From assembly GCA_965221595.1 (NCBI GenBank), contig OZ244900.1, positions 558,001 through 622,000 of the forward strand: a stretch of DNA of 64,000 nucleotides, written 5' to 3'. Source of the DNA: JAAXGX01 sp965221595. GTDB taxonomy: Bacteria > Acidobacteriota > Vicinamibacteria > Vicinamibacterales > UBA8438. A program made the position numbers and the translations under genes. The notes beneath the pieces are model-generated. The model saw only the letters and a program-made list of their open reading frames with translations. It was not told where the DNA came from and did no database searches. Shown in pieces: positions 46,642-55,235 of the stretch; positions within the stretch are counted from its first letter, which is position 1; every line of letters begins with the position of its first letter.

Positions 46642-47874
46642 GTGATAGATCGGTGGCTGCAGGGCACGCTCCGCCTGGACCTGAGCCGGCCCTTCGTCCA
46701 CATCCTGTTCGGGGCGCGCCAGACCGGCAAGTCGACTCTGCTCGCCCACCTCCTGCCCGCTCCCGCACTCCACTACAACCTGGCCGATCCGGAAGAGCGC
46801 AGTCGCCTGCTGGCCGATCCCGGTGCGTTTCGGCGCGAGTGCGAGGCGCTGCCCGCCGGCAGCGGTCCGCACGTCGTGGTGGTCGACGAGGCCCAGGCGG
46901 TTCCGGCGGTGTTCGATGCCGTGCAGGTGCTCTACGACCGCGACCGGCTGCGCTGGCGGTTCGTGCTCTGCGGCAGCTCCGCCCGCAAGCTGCGGTCGAC
47001 GGGCGCCAACCTCCTGCCGGGACGCAGCCTCCTGCACCGTCTGCTGCCCCTCGTTCTGGCCGAGCGCCCGGCTCCCGCCGGCGCGTTTGCGGCATCGCTG
47101 GTGCTGCCCCTGCCGGCCACCGGGTCACGCCGCACGTTTCCGGCCGCCGGCCTGGAAGAACGTCTGGCCTACGGCGACCTGCCGGGTGTGGTTCTGCTGG
47201 ATGAGGCGCAGCGCGCCCGCATCCTGGCGACCTTCGCCACGGTGTACCTGGAAGAAGAGATCCGCCGGGAGGCGCTGGTGCGGGACTGGGGGGCGTTCGT
47301 CAACTTCCTGCGCCTGGCGGCCAGGGAGTCGGGCAACATCGTCAACTACGCGAGCATCTCGCGCGAGGTCGGCCTGTCGGTACCGACCGTCAAGTCCCAC
47401 TACCAGCTTCTGGAAGACATGTTCGCGGGCGTCCGGATTCCGGCCTGGTCCGGCAGTCCAAGGCGGGCGCTGCTGTCCACGCCGCGCTTCGTCCTTTTCG
47501 ACAGCGGGGTCCGTCACGCGGCCGCCGGGGCAGCTCCCGGCCCCGACGTGGTGCGTGCCGATCCCGGACGTTGTTTCGAGCAGTGGGTGATGCTCGAACT
47601 GTGGCGGCGGCTGCAGTATCTCGGTGCCGGCCGGCTGTCCTGCTACCGCACGCGGGGCGGGCGGGAGATCGACGTCATCCTCGAACGCCCGACGGGCGAC
47701 ATCGTGCCGCTGGAGGTGAAGTGGACGGCCCGTCCCGTTCCGCTACACGCGCGCCACGTCGAGGCGTTCGTACGCGAGCACGCCGCAGCGCGCGAGGGGT
47801 TCGTGGTCTGCCGCTGTCCGCGGCCGATGCGCCTGACGCCCCACGTCACGGCCATCCCGTGGTCGGCACTGTGA
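46642..47874 (+). CDS. AAA ATPase with DUF4143 domain
   Basis: The 410-residue protein begins with an AAA domain: Walker A GARQTGKST (K30), Walker B HVVVVDEAQ. It ends with DUF4143, including VYLEEEIRREALVRDWGAF, NYASISREVGLSVPTVKSHY and the nuclease-like GREIDVILE with LEVKW. The last part resembles a PD-(D/E)XK-type fold, so it may be DNA-associated. This ATPase family is widespread in bacteria and archaea, and its role is unproven. The start is GTG 46642. Confidence 0.88.
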   Translation: MIDRWLQGTLRLDLSRPFVHILFGARQTGKSTLLAHLLPAPALHYNLADPEERSRLLADPGAFRRECEALPAGSGPHVVVVDEAQAVPAVFDAVQVLYDRDRLRWRFVLCGSSARKLRSTGANLLPGRSLLHRLLPLVLAERPAPAGAFAASLVLPLPATGSRRTFPAAGLEERLAYGDLPGVVLLDEAQRARILATFATVYLEEEIRREALVRDWGAFVNFLRLAARESGNIVNYASISREVGLSVPTVKSHYQLLEDMFAGVRIPAWSGSPRRALLSTPRFVLFDSGVRHAAAGAAPGPDVVRADPGRCFEQWVMLELWRRLQYLGAGRLSCYRTRGGREIDVILERPTGDIVPLEVKWTARPVPLHARHVEAFVREHAAAREGFVVCRCPRPMRLTPHVTAIPWSAL

Positions 47875-47905
47875 CCTGCCGGTTGCCGGGGCCTGGGTGC
47901 GCAGG

Positions 47906-47927
47906 CTGCGCCCGTTCTACGGTGCAG
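47906..47927 (+). terminator. Hairpin with TTCTA loop between convergent genes
   Basis: CTGCGCCCG pairs with CGGTGCAG (one bulged C, one G-U) around loop TTCTA, which overlaps the LVIVD gene stop. Eighteen of 20 bases from 47913 match 13174-13193. Confidence 0.4.
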
Positions 47928-48960
47928 ACCCCTCGTCCCCGAGGCGCAGAATCAGGACGCCGGGGAGCTGGGCGGGATCGTCGCCGGGGCCCACGGCCAC
48001 GAAGACCAGGGGGCCGGCGACGGAGACGTCGCGCGGTGGCCCGTACGGCTCGTGGACGGCCGCGAGTACCGGCTGCGCCGGGTCCGAGACGTCGACGACC
48101 TGCACCAGGAACGGTGGGAAGACGTCGGCGATATAGGCAAGCCGGCCGGCGAACCGCACACGCGGCGCGGCGATGTTGCGGTCCGCCGCCGGTCGGTCGG
48201 GGTGGCGGTAGGTGCCGACCGGAACCGGGGCCGATGGATCGGTGACGTCGAACATCTCGAGCAGCGAGTCGGTCGTCACGATGGCGGCCAGCGTCGCGCC
48301 GGGCGCCCCCGGATCCCGGCTGACCGCGGCAGTGGTCGCCGGCCGCTCGGTGGAACCGTGCGTGCCCGCGGCCGCCATGTCGTCGCTTGCCTGCGCGAGG
48401 TCGAGGACCGACAGCCCGCCGGGCCGGTCGACGACGTAGGCGAACGAGCCTACCGCGTTGACATCGATGGCGTAACCCTCGGTGAAGTAGGCCCCCCTGG
48501 AGACGGGTGCCGAAGGGTCCGAGACGTCGATCAGCTCGACGCCGGACAGACGGTTGGCGACAGCGGCCGTCGTGCCGGCGATGTCGACGCTGAGTGCCTG
48601 GCCGGCGGTCTGGAACGCGCCGAGCAGCGCCGGCGCGGCCGGGTCGGACACGTCGAGGATGCCGAGGCCGTAGAAGTCGACGGCTGCGTAGGCGATCGAG
48701 TCGGCGACCCGCACGCAGTAGACGTTCTGCGGGAATGTGTACGAGCCGCGCTCGGCGGGCGCGGCCGGGTCGGACACGTCGAAGAGGCGCAAGGTCGGGC
48801 CGTCCGAGACGTAGACGATCGACTCGTGGACGTGGACCGTCGTCGCCGGTCCCGGGATGAAGCCCACCACGTCGAGCGTCTGCGTCTGGGCTGCAGCGGG
48901 GGCGGCGAACAGGGCGCCGCTCCACGTCAGCACGAGTGCGCGCGTGAGCCGGGTCCGCAT
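47917..48960 (-). CDS. Exported LVIVD-repeat beta-propeller protein
   Basis: The 347-residue protein has a signal peptide (ALVLTWSGALFAAPAAAQ) and repeated blades of the form xLxVxDVSDPAAPxxxGxY (for example LFDVSDPAAPAERGSY). That is the LVIVD repeat, a probable surface propeller. At least five repeats are visible. Function is unknown; extracellular binding or scaffold is likely. Six bases separate it from the PQQ-like gene upstream on the same strand. It is convergent with the DUF4143 gene. Confidence 0.85.
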   Translation of the reverse strand: MRTRLTRALVLTWSGALFAAPAAAQTQTLDVVGFIPGPATTVHVHESIVYVSDGPTLRLFDVSDPAAPAERGSYTFPQNVYCVRVADSIAYAAVDFYGLGILDVSDPAAPALLGAFQTAGQALSVDIAGTTAAVANRLSGVELIDVSDPSAPVSRGAYFTEGYAIDVNAVGSFAYVVDRPGGLSVLDLAQASDDMAAAGTHGSTERPATTAAVSRDPGAPGATLAAIVTTDSLLEMFDVTDPSAPVPVGTYRHPDRPAADRNIAAPRVRFAGRLAYIADVFPPFLVQVVDVSDPAQPVLAAVHEPYGPPRDVSVAGPLVFVAVGPGDDPAQLPGVLILRLGDEGSAP

Positions 48961-48966
48961 GCGCTC

Positions 48967-50328
48967 CTACTGCTCCGCGATGCGGTAGAGGTGGGACGCG
49001 GTGCGGATGATCAGACTTCCGTCGGCAATGGCCGGCGTCGCCATGGTCATCTCGTCGAGCGCGTTGCTGCCGAGCAGCTCGTACTCCGGCCCCGCCCGGA
49101 TGACGAATGTCTCGCCTTCCTCGCTCAGCGCGAAGACCTTGTCGTTGTACGCCCACAGGGAGGCTGTGAAGGCCGTGGCACGGCGTGCGATGCGCCTGCG
49201 CGAGTACACCTCGCGGCCGGTCCGCGCGTCGGTGCAGATGAGGAAGCCGCGGTCGAGCAGCGTGTAATGAAAGTCGCCGTAGACGAGTGCCGACGTGCTG
49301 TAGGTGCCCAGCTTCGGGTTCGACCAGGCGATGTACTCGTTGCGCGTGCGGCCTTCCTGCAGGCTGATATCGCCGATGGCGCCGGGGCGGATGGCGTAGA
49401 CCGGGCGCACCGCGTCGGCCAGGAAGCCGGAGCTGACGTAGAGCAGACCATGCGCCGCGAACGGCGTCGGCGCGGTGATCCACGTCATGCCGGTGAGCTC
49501 CCACAGCAGCTCGCCGTCGAGACTGTAAGAGCGCACCTTGTCGGTGCCGGCCGTTACGATCTCGGTGCGGATGTTGTTCTCCCACACGAACGGCGTCGAC
49601 CAGTTGCTGCCCTCGTCGCGGTCCACCCGCCACAGCTCGTCGCCGGTGTACTTGTCGAAAGCGGCGATGTACGACTGCCCCTCGTTGTCGTTGACGACGT
49701 AGAGGCGATCCTCGTGCAGCACGGGCGAGGCGCCGCTGCCCCAGCCGTGGCGATAGTCCAGCACCGCCATCTCGTGCGACCAGACCGGGTTGCCCGCCAG
49801 GTCGAAGGCGTACAGGCCGATGCCGCCGAAGTAGACGTACACGCGCTCGCCGTCGGTGACGGGCGTTTCCGAGGCGTAGGTGTTCTTGCCGTGCCGGGCG
49901 AGGGGCGGCGCGGAACTGCGGACCTGGCGCGCCCAGCGCACGTGCCCGTCGTGCAGGTCGATGCCGTAGACCATCCACCGGTGAACAGCGGTCGGGATGG
50001 CATTCGACGAATGGCCGTCGTAGAGTCCGAGCTGCGGTCCCGGCCCCGGATCGTCGCTGACCGCCGCGGTGACTACGACCAGGTCGTCCCAGACGATCGG
50101 CGAACTCCAGCCCAGTCCGGGCACCTCGACCCGCCAGACGACGTTCTCGGTCCGGCTCCAGGTTTCCGGCAAGGTTGGGCTATCCTCTGCCACACCGGCG
50201 CGCAGACCGCGGAACCTGGGCCAGTTGTCTTCGGCGGCCGCGGTCGACACGTTCGTCAGGCTGGTTGCGGCGAGAACGGCCGCGGCCAGCAGTGCGACGC
50301 CGGCTGTAGTCATCGACTGGGACTGCAT
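48967..50328 (-). CDS. Exported PQQ-like beta-propeller protein
   Basis: A 453-residue product with a signal peptide and a BamB/PQQ-like propeller, for example AFDKYTGDELWRV. It opens with WPRFRG and closes with TASHLYRIAEQ, the same architecture as the protein at 10086-11354, of which it is a paralogue. No haem or dehydrogenase catalytic motif is visible. GGAGG lies a few bases before ATG 50328. It is probably co-transcribed with the LVIVD gene. Divergent from the DUF5916 gene with only 54 bases between the starts. Confidence 0.75.
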   Translation of the reverse strand: MQSQSMTTAGVALLAAAVLAATSLTNVSTAAAEDNWPRFRGLRAGVAEDSPTLPETWSRTENVVWRVEVPGLGWSSPIVWDDLVVVTAAVSDDPGPGPQLGLYDGHSSNAIPTAVHRWMVYGIDLHDGHVRWARQVRSSAPPLARHGKNTYASETPVTDGERVYVYFGGIGLYAFDLAGNPVWSHEMAVLDYRHGWGSGASPVLHEDRLYVVNDNEGQSYIAAFDKYTGDELWRVDRDEGSNWSTPFVWENNIRTEIVTAGTDKVRSYSLDGELLWELTGMTWITAPTPFAAHGLLYVSSGFLADAVRPVYAIRPGAIGDISLQEGRTRNEYIAWSNPKLGTYSTSALVYGDFHYTLLDRGFLICTDARTGREVYSRRRIARRATAFTASLWAYNDKVFALSEEGETFVIRAGPEYELLGSNALDEMTMATPAIADGSLIIRTASHLYRIAEQ

Positions 50329-50382
50329 GGTGCCTCCTGCCCGCACGAGTCGTCTGCGGATCTTCGCGCAAGGACCCCGAAA

Positions 50383-52647
50383 GTGCAAGGTCGGCGGCCG
50401 GGGCTGACGCGGGCGGCTGTTGCCGGCGCCTGCGTCCTCGGCTCGCTGGGCGGCTGCCCGCCAGCCGCGCTGACCCAGGGGCCGGCGCAGGGACAGGTCC
50501 CGGGGCCGGTGCACGCGCTCCAGGCCCGGGGGCAGACGCGCGTGCTCGAGGCCTGGCGGCTGGGGCCGGCCGAGCACGTGGCGCTCGACGGCCGCCTCGA
50601 CGAGGTGCTGTGGCGGCGTGCGCAGGTCGCCGACGGCTTCCTGCAGCAGGAGCCGGTGGAGGGGCAGGCGCCGACCGAACGGACCGAGGTCCGCGTCGTC
50701 TACGATGCAGACAACCTCTACATCGGCGCGCTGCTGCACGACAGCGACCCGGACGGGATACTCGGCTACCAGCGGCAGCGGGATCAGGATCTGGACTCGG
50801 ACGACCGCTTCATGGTCGTGCTCGACACGTTCCTGGACGGCCGCACGGCGTACTACTTCGAGACCAACCCGGCCGGGCTGATGGGCGACGGCCTCGTGCG
50901 CAATACGGGCTATGCGCGGGTCAACAAGGCCTGGGACGGCGTCTGGGAGGCGCGCACCGCGCGCGGCGCCTCCGGCTGGTCGGCCGAGATCCGCATCCCG
51001 TTTCGCACGCTCAACTTCGACGAGTCGTCCGCGGCCTGGGGCATCAACTTCCAGCGCACGGTGCGCCGCAAGAACGAGGAGCTGGTCTGGTCCGGCCACC
51101 GCCGCAACCAGGGCCTGCTGCGGCCGATACACGCCGGACGGCTTACCGGCCTGCGGGATCTGACGCAGGGGCTCGGCCTGGAGGTGGTGCCGTACGGCGC
51201 GGCGACTTGGCGCAGCGCGACCGGACTGCCCACCGACCTCCCGCTCGACGCCGGCGTGGACCTGAACTACAGCGTCACTTCCAACCTACGCGCGGCAGTG
51301 ACGGTCAACACCGACTTCGCCGAAGCCGAGGTGGACCGGCGCCGCGTCAACCTCACGCGTTTTCCGCTCTTCTATCCGGAGCAGCGCGACTTCTTCCTGG
51401 AGAACGCAAGCATCTTCGAGTTCGCGCCGCTCAACGCCGTGAACCCGTACTTCAGCCGCCGGATTGGCCTCGACGAGGGGCAGGTGATCCCCATCGAGTA
51501 CGGCACCCGGCTGGCAGGGCAGGCTGGTGCGAACGACGTCGGCTTTCTGCAGGTCCGCACCGGGCCGCAGGCGGGGCGGCCGGCCGAGGACTTCACGGTG
51601 GCGCGGGTCAAGCGCAACTTCTTTGCGCAATCGAGCATCGGCGTGCTCTATACACGCCGGGCGGCCGGCGCCGGCGCGCACGGTCCGGCGGAGCCTGACC
51701 GCCACACCGTCGGCGTCGACCTCGACCTGTTCACGTCCACGTTCCTCGGCGACAAGAACCTGCAGTTCCAGACGTTCTACGTCGTGCATACGCACCCCGA
51801 GCGGGGCGGGATTGACGGCGCCGCCGACCGCTCCTCGCGCGGGTTCCGCATCAACTATCCGAACGACGTGTGGCAGGCGCACCTCTCGTTCCGCGAGTTC
51901 GGCGAGCAGTGGGACCCGGCCGTGGGGTTCGTGCCGCGGCGCGGATTCCGCCGCTCCAATCCGGTCGTGACGTTCGCGCCCCGGCCCGACTGGTTCGACA
52001 GCGTGCGCTACCTCGAGTTCCGCGTCTACTACGAGCACCTGACGGACCTCGACAACCGGCTGCTGACGCAACAGACCGGCCTGACGCTGCTGGGCGTCGT
52101 GTGGGAGAGCGGTGACCGCTTCGATTTCAGTCGCAACTCGCGCTACGAGGTGCTCGAGGCGCCATTCGAGATACATCCAGGGGTGTTGCTGCCGATCGGC
52201 ACCTACTCGTTCGAAGACTGGGAGCTCGACGTGGAGACGGCCAGCCACCGGCCCCTCTCCGGCAGCGTGTCGGTGGCAGCCGGCGAGCTGTGGTCGGGCG
52301 AACGCACGGCTCTGCAGCTCGGCGTGACCGTGCGGCCGTACTCGGGCGTGACCGCCACCGCCGAGTGGGAGCACGAGGACGTCGACCTGCGCCAGGGCCG
52401 GTTCCGGACGAACCTCGTCAGGATGCTCGGGAGCTGGCACGCGAGCCCCTGGGTCGCATTCGATGGGAATCTGCAGTACGACACGGTGACGGCCGTGGCA
52501 GGTCTCTATGCACGGCTGCGCTGGATCCTGCGGCCCGGGAGCGACTTCTACTTCGTCTACACCGAGAACTGGCGCTCGACGCGCGACCGGTTCCTGACGC
52601 TCTCGCGCGGCGCCACTACGAAGATCAACTACACGCACCGCTTCTGA
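50383..52647 (+). CDS. DUF5916 outer-membrane-type protein with CBM9-like N-domain
   Basis: The 754-residue protein has an export signal (a possible lipobox is GSLGGC). Its N-terminal domain resembles CBM9-like modules: LDGRLDEVLWRRAQ, then VRVVYDADNLYIGALLHD and YFETNPAGLMGDGLV. A long C-terminal beta-rich part follows, with alternating strands typical of an outer-membrane barrel (DUF5916). It contains YPEQRDFFLENASIFEF and ends in an aromatic residue (YTHRF). The role is unknown; glycan binding or uptake is suggested. GTG 50383 is preceded by AAGGA. Longer upstream reading frames overlap the divergent gene and are rejected. Confidence 0.82.
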   Translation: MQGRRPGLTRAAVAGACVLGSLGGCPPAALTQGPAQGQVPGPVHALQARGQTRVLEAWRLGPAEHVALDGRLDEVLWRRAQVADGFLQQEPVEGQAPTERTEVRVVYDADNLYIGALLHDSDPDGILGYQRQRDQDLDSDDRFMVVLDTFLDGRTAYYFETNPAGLMGDGLVRNTGYARVNKAWDGVWEARTARGASGWSAEIRIPFRTLNFDESSAAWGINFQRTVRRKNEELVWSGHRRNQGLLRPIHAGRLTGLRDLTQGLGLEVVPYGAATWRSATGLPTDLPLDAGVDLNYSVTSNLRAAVTVNTDFAEAEVDRRRVNLTRFPLFYPEQRDFFLENASIFEFAPLNAVNPYFSRRIGLDEGQVIPIEYGTRLAGQAGANDVGFLQVRTGPQAGRPAEDFTVARVKRNFFAQSSIGVLYTRRAAGAGAHGPAEPDRHTVGVDLDLFTSTFLGDKNLQFQTFYVVHTHPERGGIDGAADRSSRGFRINYPNDVWQAHLSFREFGEQWDPAVGFVPRRGFRRSNPVVTFAPRPDWFDSVRYLEFRVYYEHLTDLDNRLLTQQTGLTLLGVVWESGDRFDFSRNSRYEVLEAPFEIHPGVLLPIGTYSFEDWELDVETASHRPLSGSVSVAAGELWSGERTALQLGVTVRPYSGVTATAEWEHEDVDLRQGRFRTNLVRMLGSWHASPWVAFDGNLQYDTVTAVAGLYARLRWILRPGSDFYFVYTENWRSTRDRFLTLSRGATTKINYTHRF

Positions 52648-52672
52648 GGGACCTGAACGGCGGGGCAGGATC

Positions 52673-52678
52673 TATAAT
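52673..52678 (+). promoter_or_regulatory. Putative -10 box TATAAT for the cytochrome-PQQ dehydrogenase operon
   Basis: A consensus TATAAT lies 45 bases before ATG 52724. No convincing -35 is present. Confidence 0.45.
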
Positions 52679-52723
52679 CGGACCGTCAAGCGGCTTTCTC
52701 GACTTTCTCGAGAGGACAAGACC

Positions 52724-53500
52724 ATGAATCGACTGCTGCTCGCCCGACGCCTTTCCGTGTGTGCCGTGCTCTGCCTGTTCGGGCTGGCCGGCCGGAGCGA
52801 CGCGCAGGACCACGCCGAGTACTCGCCGACCGACATCGAGTACGGCATCTCGGTGTACCGGGCGCAATGCGCAGTCTGCCACGGCGAGGGCGGCGACGAG
52901 ATTGCAGGCGTGGACTTCCGCAGCGGCCAGTTGCGCCGGGCCTCGTCCGACCGCGAGCTGCGGCAGGTCATCCAGAACGGCATTCCCGGCACCGGGATGC
53001 TGGCCTTCGACCTCGACACGGCCGAGATGACCGGCGTGATTGCCTATCTCCGGAACTGGAACTACGAGGTCGACGCCATCTCGCTCGGCGACGCGGCGCG
53101 CGGCCAGGCGCTCTTCGAGGGCAAGGCCGACTGCCTGAGCTGCCACCGCGTGAAGGGCCGCGGGCCGCGCGCGGCGCCGGACCTGACGGCCATCGGCACC
53201 GGGCGGCCGCCGAGCTCGCTGCGGCGCACGCTGCTCGACCCCACGGGCACGATGCGGCCTATCAACCGGCCGGTGGAACTGGTACTGGCCGACGGCACGC
53301 GCGTGACGGGCCGCCGCCTCAACGAGGATACCTACACCGTGCAGCTCATCGATGACCAGGAGCGCCTGCGGTCGTTCGACAAGAACCAGCTCCAGGAGTT
53401 CACGGTACTCACCGAATCGCCGATGCCGGCCTACGGCGACCTGCTCGACGAGCAGGAGCTGGCGGACCTGCTGGCGTATCTCGTTTCCCTGAAAGGCTGA
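52724..53500 (+). CDS. Dihaem cytochrome c
   Basis: A 258-residue exported protein with a signal peptide and two cytochrome c domains, CAVCH (C49-H53) and CLSCH (C137-H141). A membrane-free C-terminal region carries the pattern ADGTRVTGRRLNEDTYTVQL, like the cytochrome-containing proteins of planctomycetes and acidobacteria. Its stop is seven bases from the PQQ dehydrogenase start, so it is the likely electron acceptor for that enzyme. A TATAAT box lies upstream. Confidence 0.88.
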   Translation: MNRLLLARRLSVCAVLCLFGLAGRSDAQDHAEYSPTDIEYGISVYRAQCAVCHGEGGDEIAGVDFRSGQLRRASSDRELRQVIQNGIPGTGMLAFDLDTAEMTGVIAYLRNWNYEVDAISLGDAARGQALFEGKADCLSCHRVKGRGPRAAPDLTAIGTGRPPSSLRRTLLDPTGTMRPINRPVELVLADGTRVTGRRLNEDTYTVQLIDDQERLRSFDKNQLQEFTVLTESPMPAYGDLLDEQELADLLAYLVSLKG

Positions 53501-53507
53501 CGCGACG

Positions 53508-55208
53508 ATGCGGGCAAGTGCAGCGGTGCAGCGGATCGTGGCGGCGGCGGCCCTGAGCGTGCTGGTCGCCGCCGGCCTATCGGCGCAAGTGCCCTTCGAC
53601 CGCCTGCGCGAGGCGGCGGCCGAACCCGAGAACTGGCTCACCTACTCGGGCACCTACTTCAGCCAGCGCTACAGCGAGCTGGACCAGGTCACCCCGGAGA
53701 ACGTCGACGATCTGCAGTTGCAGTGGGTCTACCAGACCGCGGTAGCAGGTCCCTGGCAGTCCACGCCGCTCGTCGTGGACGGCGTCATGTACGTGACGCA
53801 GCGGCCCAACGACATCGTCGCGCTCGACGCCCGGACGGGCCGCGTCTTCTGGATCTACCGCTACAACCCATCGCCCGACCACCGCGCCTGCTGCGGATCG
53901 AACAACCGCGGCGTGGCCGTGCTGGGCGACCGGCTCTTCATGGGGACGTTGGACGCCCACGTCGTGGCCATCGACGCCACGACGGGCGCGGAGCTCTGGG
54001 ACGTCACGCTCGCGGACATGGACCTGGCGTACTCCTTCACGCTGGCGCCGCTGGCCATCGAGGACAAGGTGATCGTCGGCACCGCCGGCGGCGACCGGGG
54101 CGTCCGCGGGTTCATCGCCGCGCTGGACGCCGAAACCGGCGAGGAAGTGTGGCGCTTTCACACGATCCCGGGCCCGGGCGAGCCGGGACACGAGACGTGG
54201 GAGCCGTGCCCGCCTAACCCGGAGACCTATTGCGACCCGGAGGCCTGGGCGCACGGCGGGGCGGCAGCCTGGCTGACCGGTTCGTACGACCCGGACCTGA
54301 ACCTCCTGTACTGGGGCACGGGCAATCCCGGGCCCGACTTCTACCGCGAGCAGCGCCCGGGCGACAACCTGTACTCGGACTCGGTGGTGGCGCTCGACGC
54401 CGACACGGGCGAGCTGCGCTGGTACTTCCAGTTCACCCCGGCCGACCCCTACGACTACGACGCGGTGCAGATCCCGGTGCTGGCCGACCTCGAGCGCAAC
54501 GACACCCGCTTCGAGGTGATGCTGTGGGCGAACCGCAACGGGTTCTACTACGTGCTGGACCGCGCCACCGGGCGCTTCCTGACCGGGCTGCCGTTCATCG
54601 ACGTCAACTGGGCGGAGGGGCTCGATGACAGCGGTCGGCCGGTGGAGACGCCGCAGCCGCCGGGCGAGCCGACGTTTCCCGGCGTGCAGGGCGGCACCAA
54701 CTGGTACTCGCCCGCCTACAGCCCGCGGACCGAGCTGTTCTACATCCCTGCCTGGGAGGACTACGGCTCCGTCTTCGTCGGGGAGGCGCAGGAGTACCAG
54801 CCGGGCGAATCGTTCATCGGCGGCCGGCCGACCACCTATGAGCCGGTGCCGGATGCGCCCACGCCGCCGGGCCTGACGCGCGGCCCGATCAACGACTGGA
54901 CGGAGGCCGCCGGGCACGGCGCGGTGATCGCGCTCGACGCGCTGAGCGGCGCGCAGCGCTGGAAGTTCGAGATGACCGACGTCATCAGCAGCGGCATCCT
55001 GACCACCGCCTCCGACGTGCTGTTCACTGGCGCGCGGTCGGGCTACTTCCAGGCGTTGCACGCGGAGACCGGCGAGCTGCTGTGGAAGGTCAGCCTCGGT
55101 GGCCAGATCGTCAACGGCCCGATGACCTACGAGGTGGACGGCCGACAGTACGTCGCCGTCATCTCCGGCCACTCGCTGTCGGCGTTCGCGCTGCGCGACG
55201 GGGAGTGA
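53508..55208 (+). CDS. PQQ-dependent alcohol dehydrogenase (methanol/ethanol type)
   Basis: The 566-residue exported enzyme is a full eight-blade PQQ dehydrogenase. It keeps the vicinal disulfide pair C128-C129 (ACCGSNNRG). It also keeps GTGNPGPDF, which carries the catalytic-site asparagine, and the aspartate in PADPYDYD. Such enzymes oxidise alcohols in the periplasm using PQQ and calcium or a lanthanide. An aspartate two residues after the catalytic one (YDYD) is compatible with lanthanide use but is not decisive. Electrons probably go to the adjacent dihaem cytochrome. Confidence 0.9.
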   Translation: MRASAAVQRIVAAAALSVLVAAGLSAQVPFDRLREAAAEPENWLTYSGTYFSQRYSELDQVTPENVDDLQLQWVYQTAVAGPWQSTPLVVDGVMYVTQRPNDIVALDARTGRVFWIYRYNPSPDHRACCGSNNRGVAVLGDRLFMGTLDAHVVAIDATTGAELWDVTLADMDLAYSFTLAPLAIEDKVIVGTAGGDRGVRGFIAALDAETGEEVWRFHTIPGPGEPGHETWEPCPPNPETYCDPEAWAHGGAAAWLTGSYDPDLNLLYWGTGNPGPDFYREQRPGDNLYSDSVVALDADTGELRWYFQFTPADPYDYDAVQIPVLADLERNDTRFEVMLWANRNGFYYVLDRATGRFLTGLPFIDVNWAEGLDDSGRPVETPQPPGEPTFPGVQGGTNWYSPAYSPRTELFYIPAWEDYGSVFVGEAQEYQPGESFIGGRPTTYEPVPDAPTPPGLTRGPINDWTEAAGHGAVIALDALSGAQRWKFEMTDVISSGILTTASDVLFTGARSGYFQALHAETGELLWKVSLGGQIVNGPMTYEVDGRQYVAVISGHSLSAFALRDGE

Positions 55209-55235
55209 GCAGGCGGGCCATCGGCCGTCAGGCGG

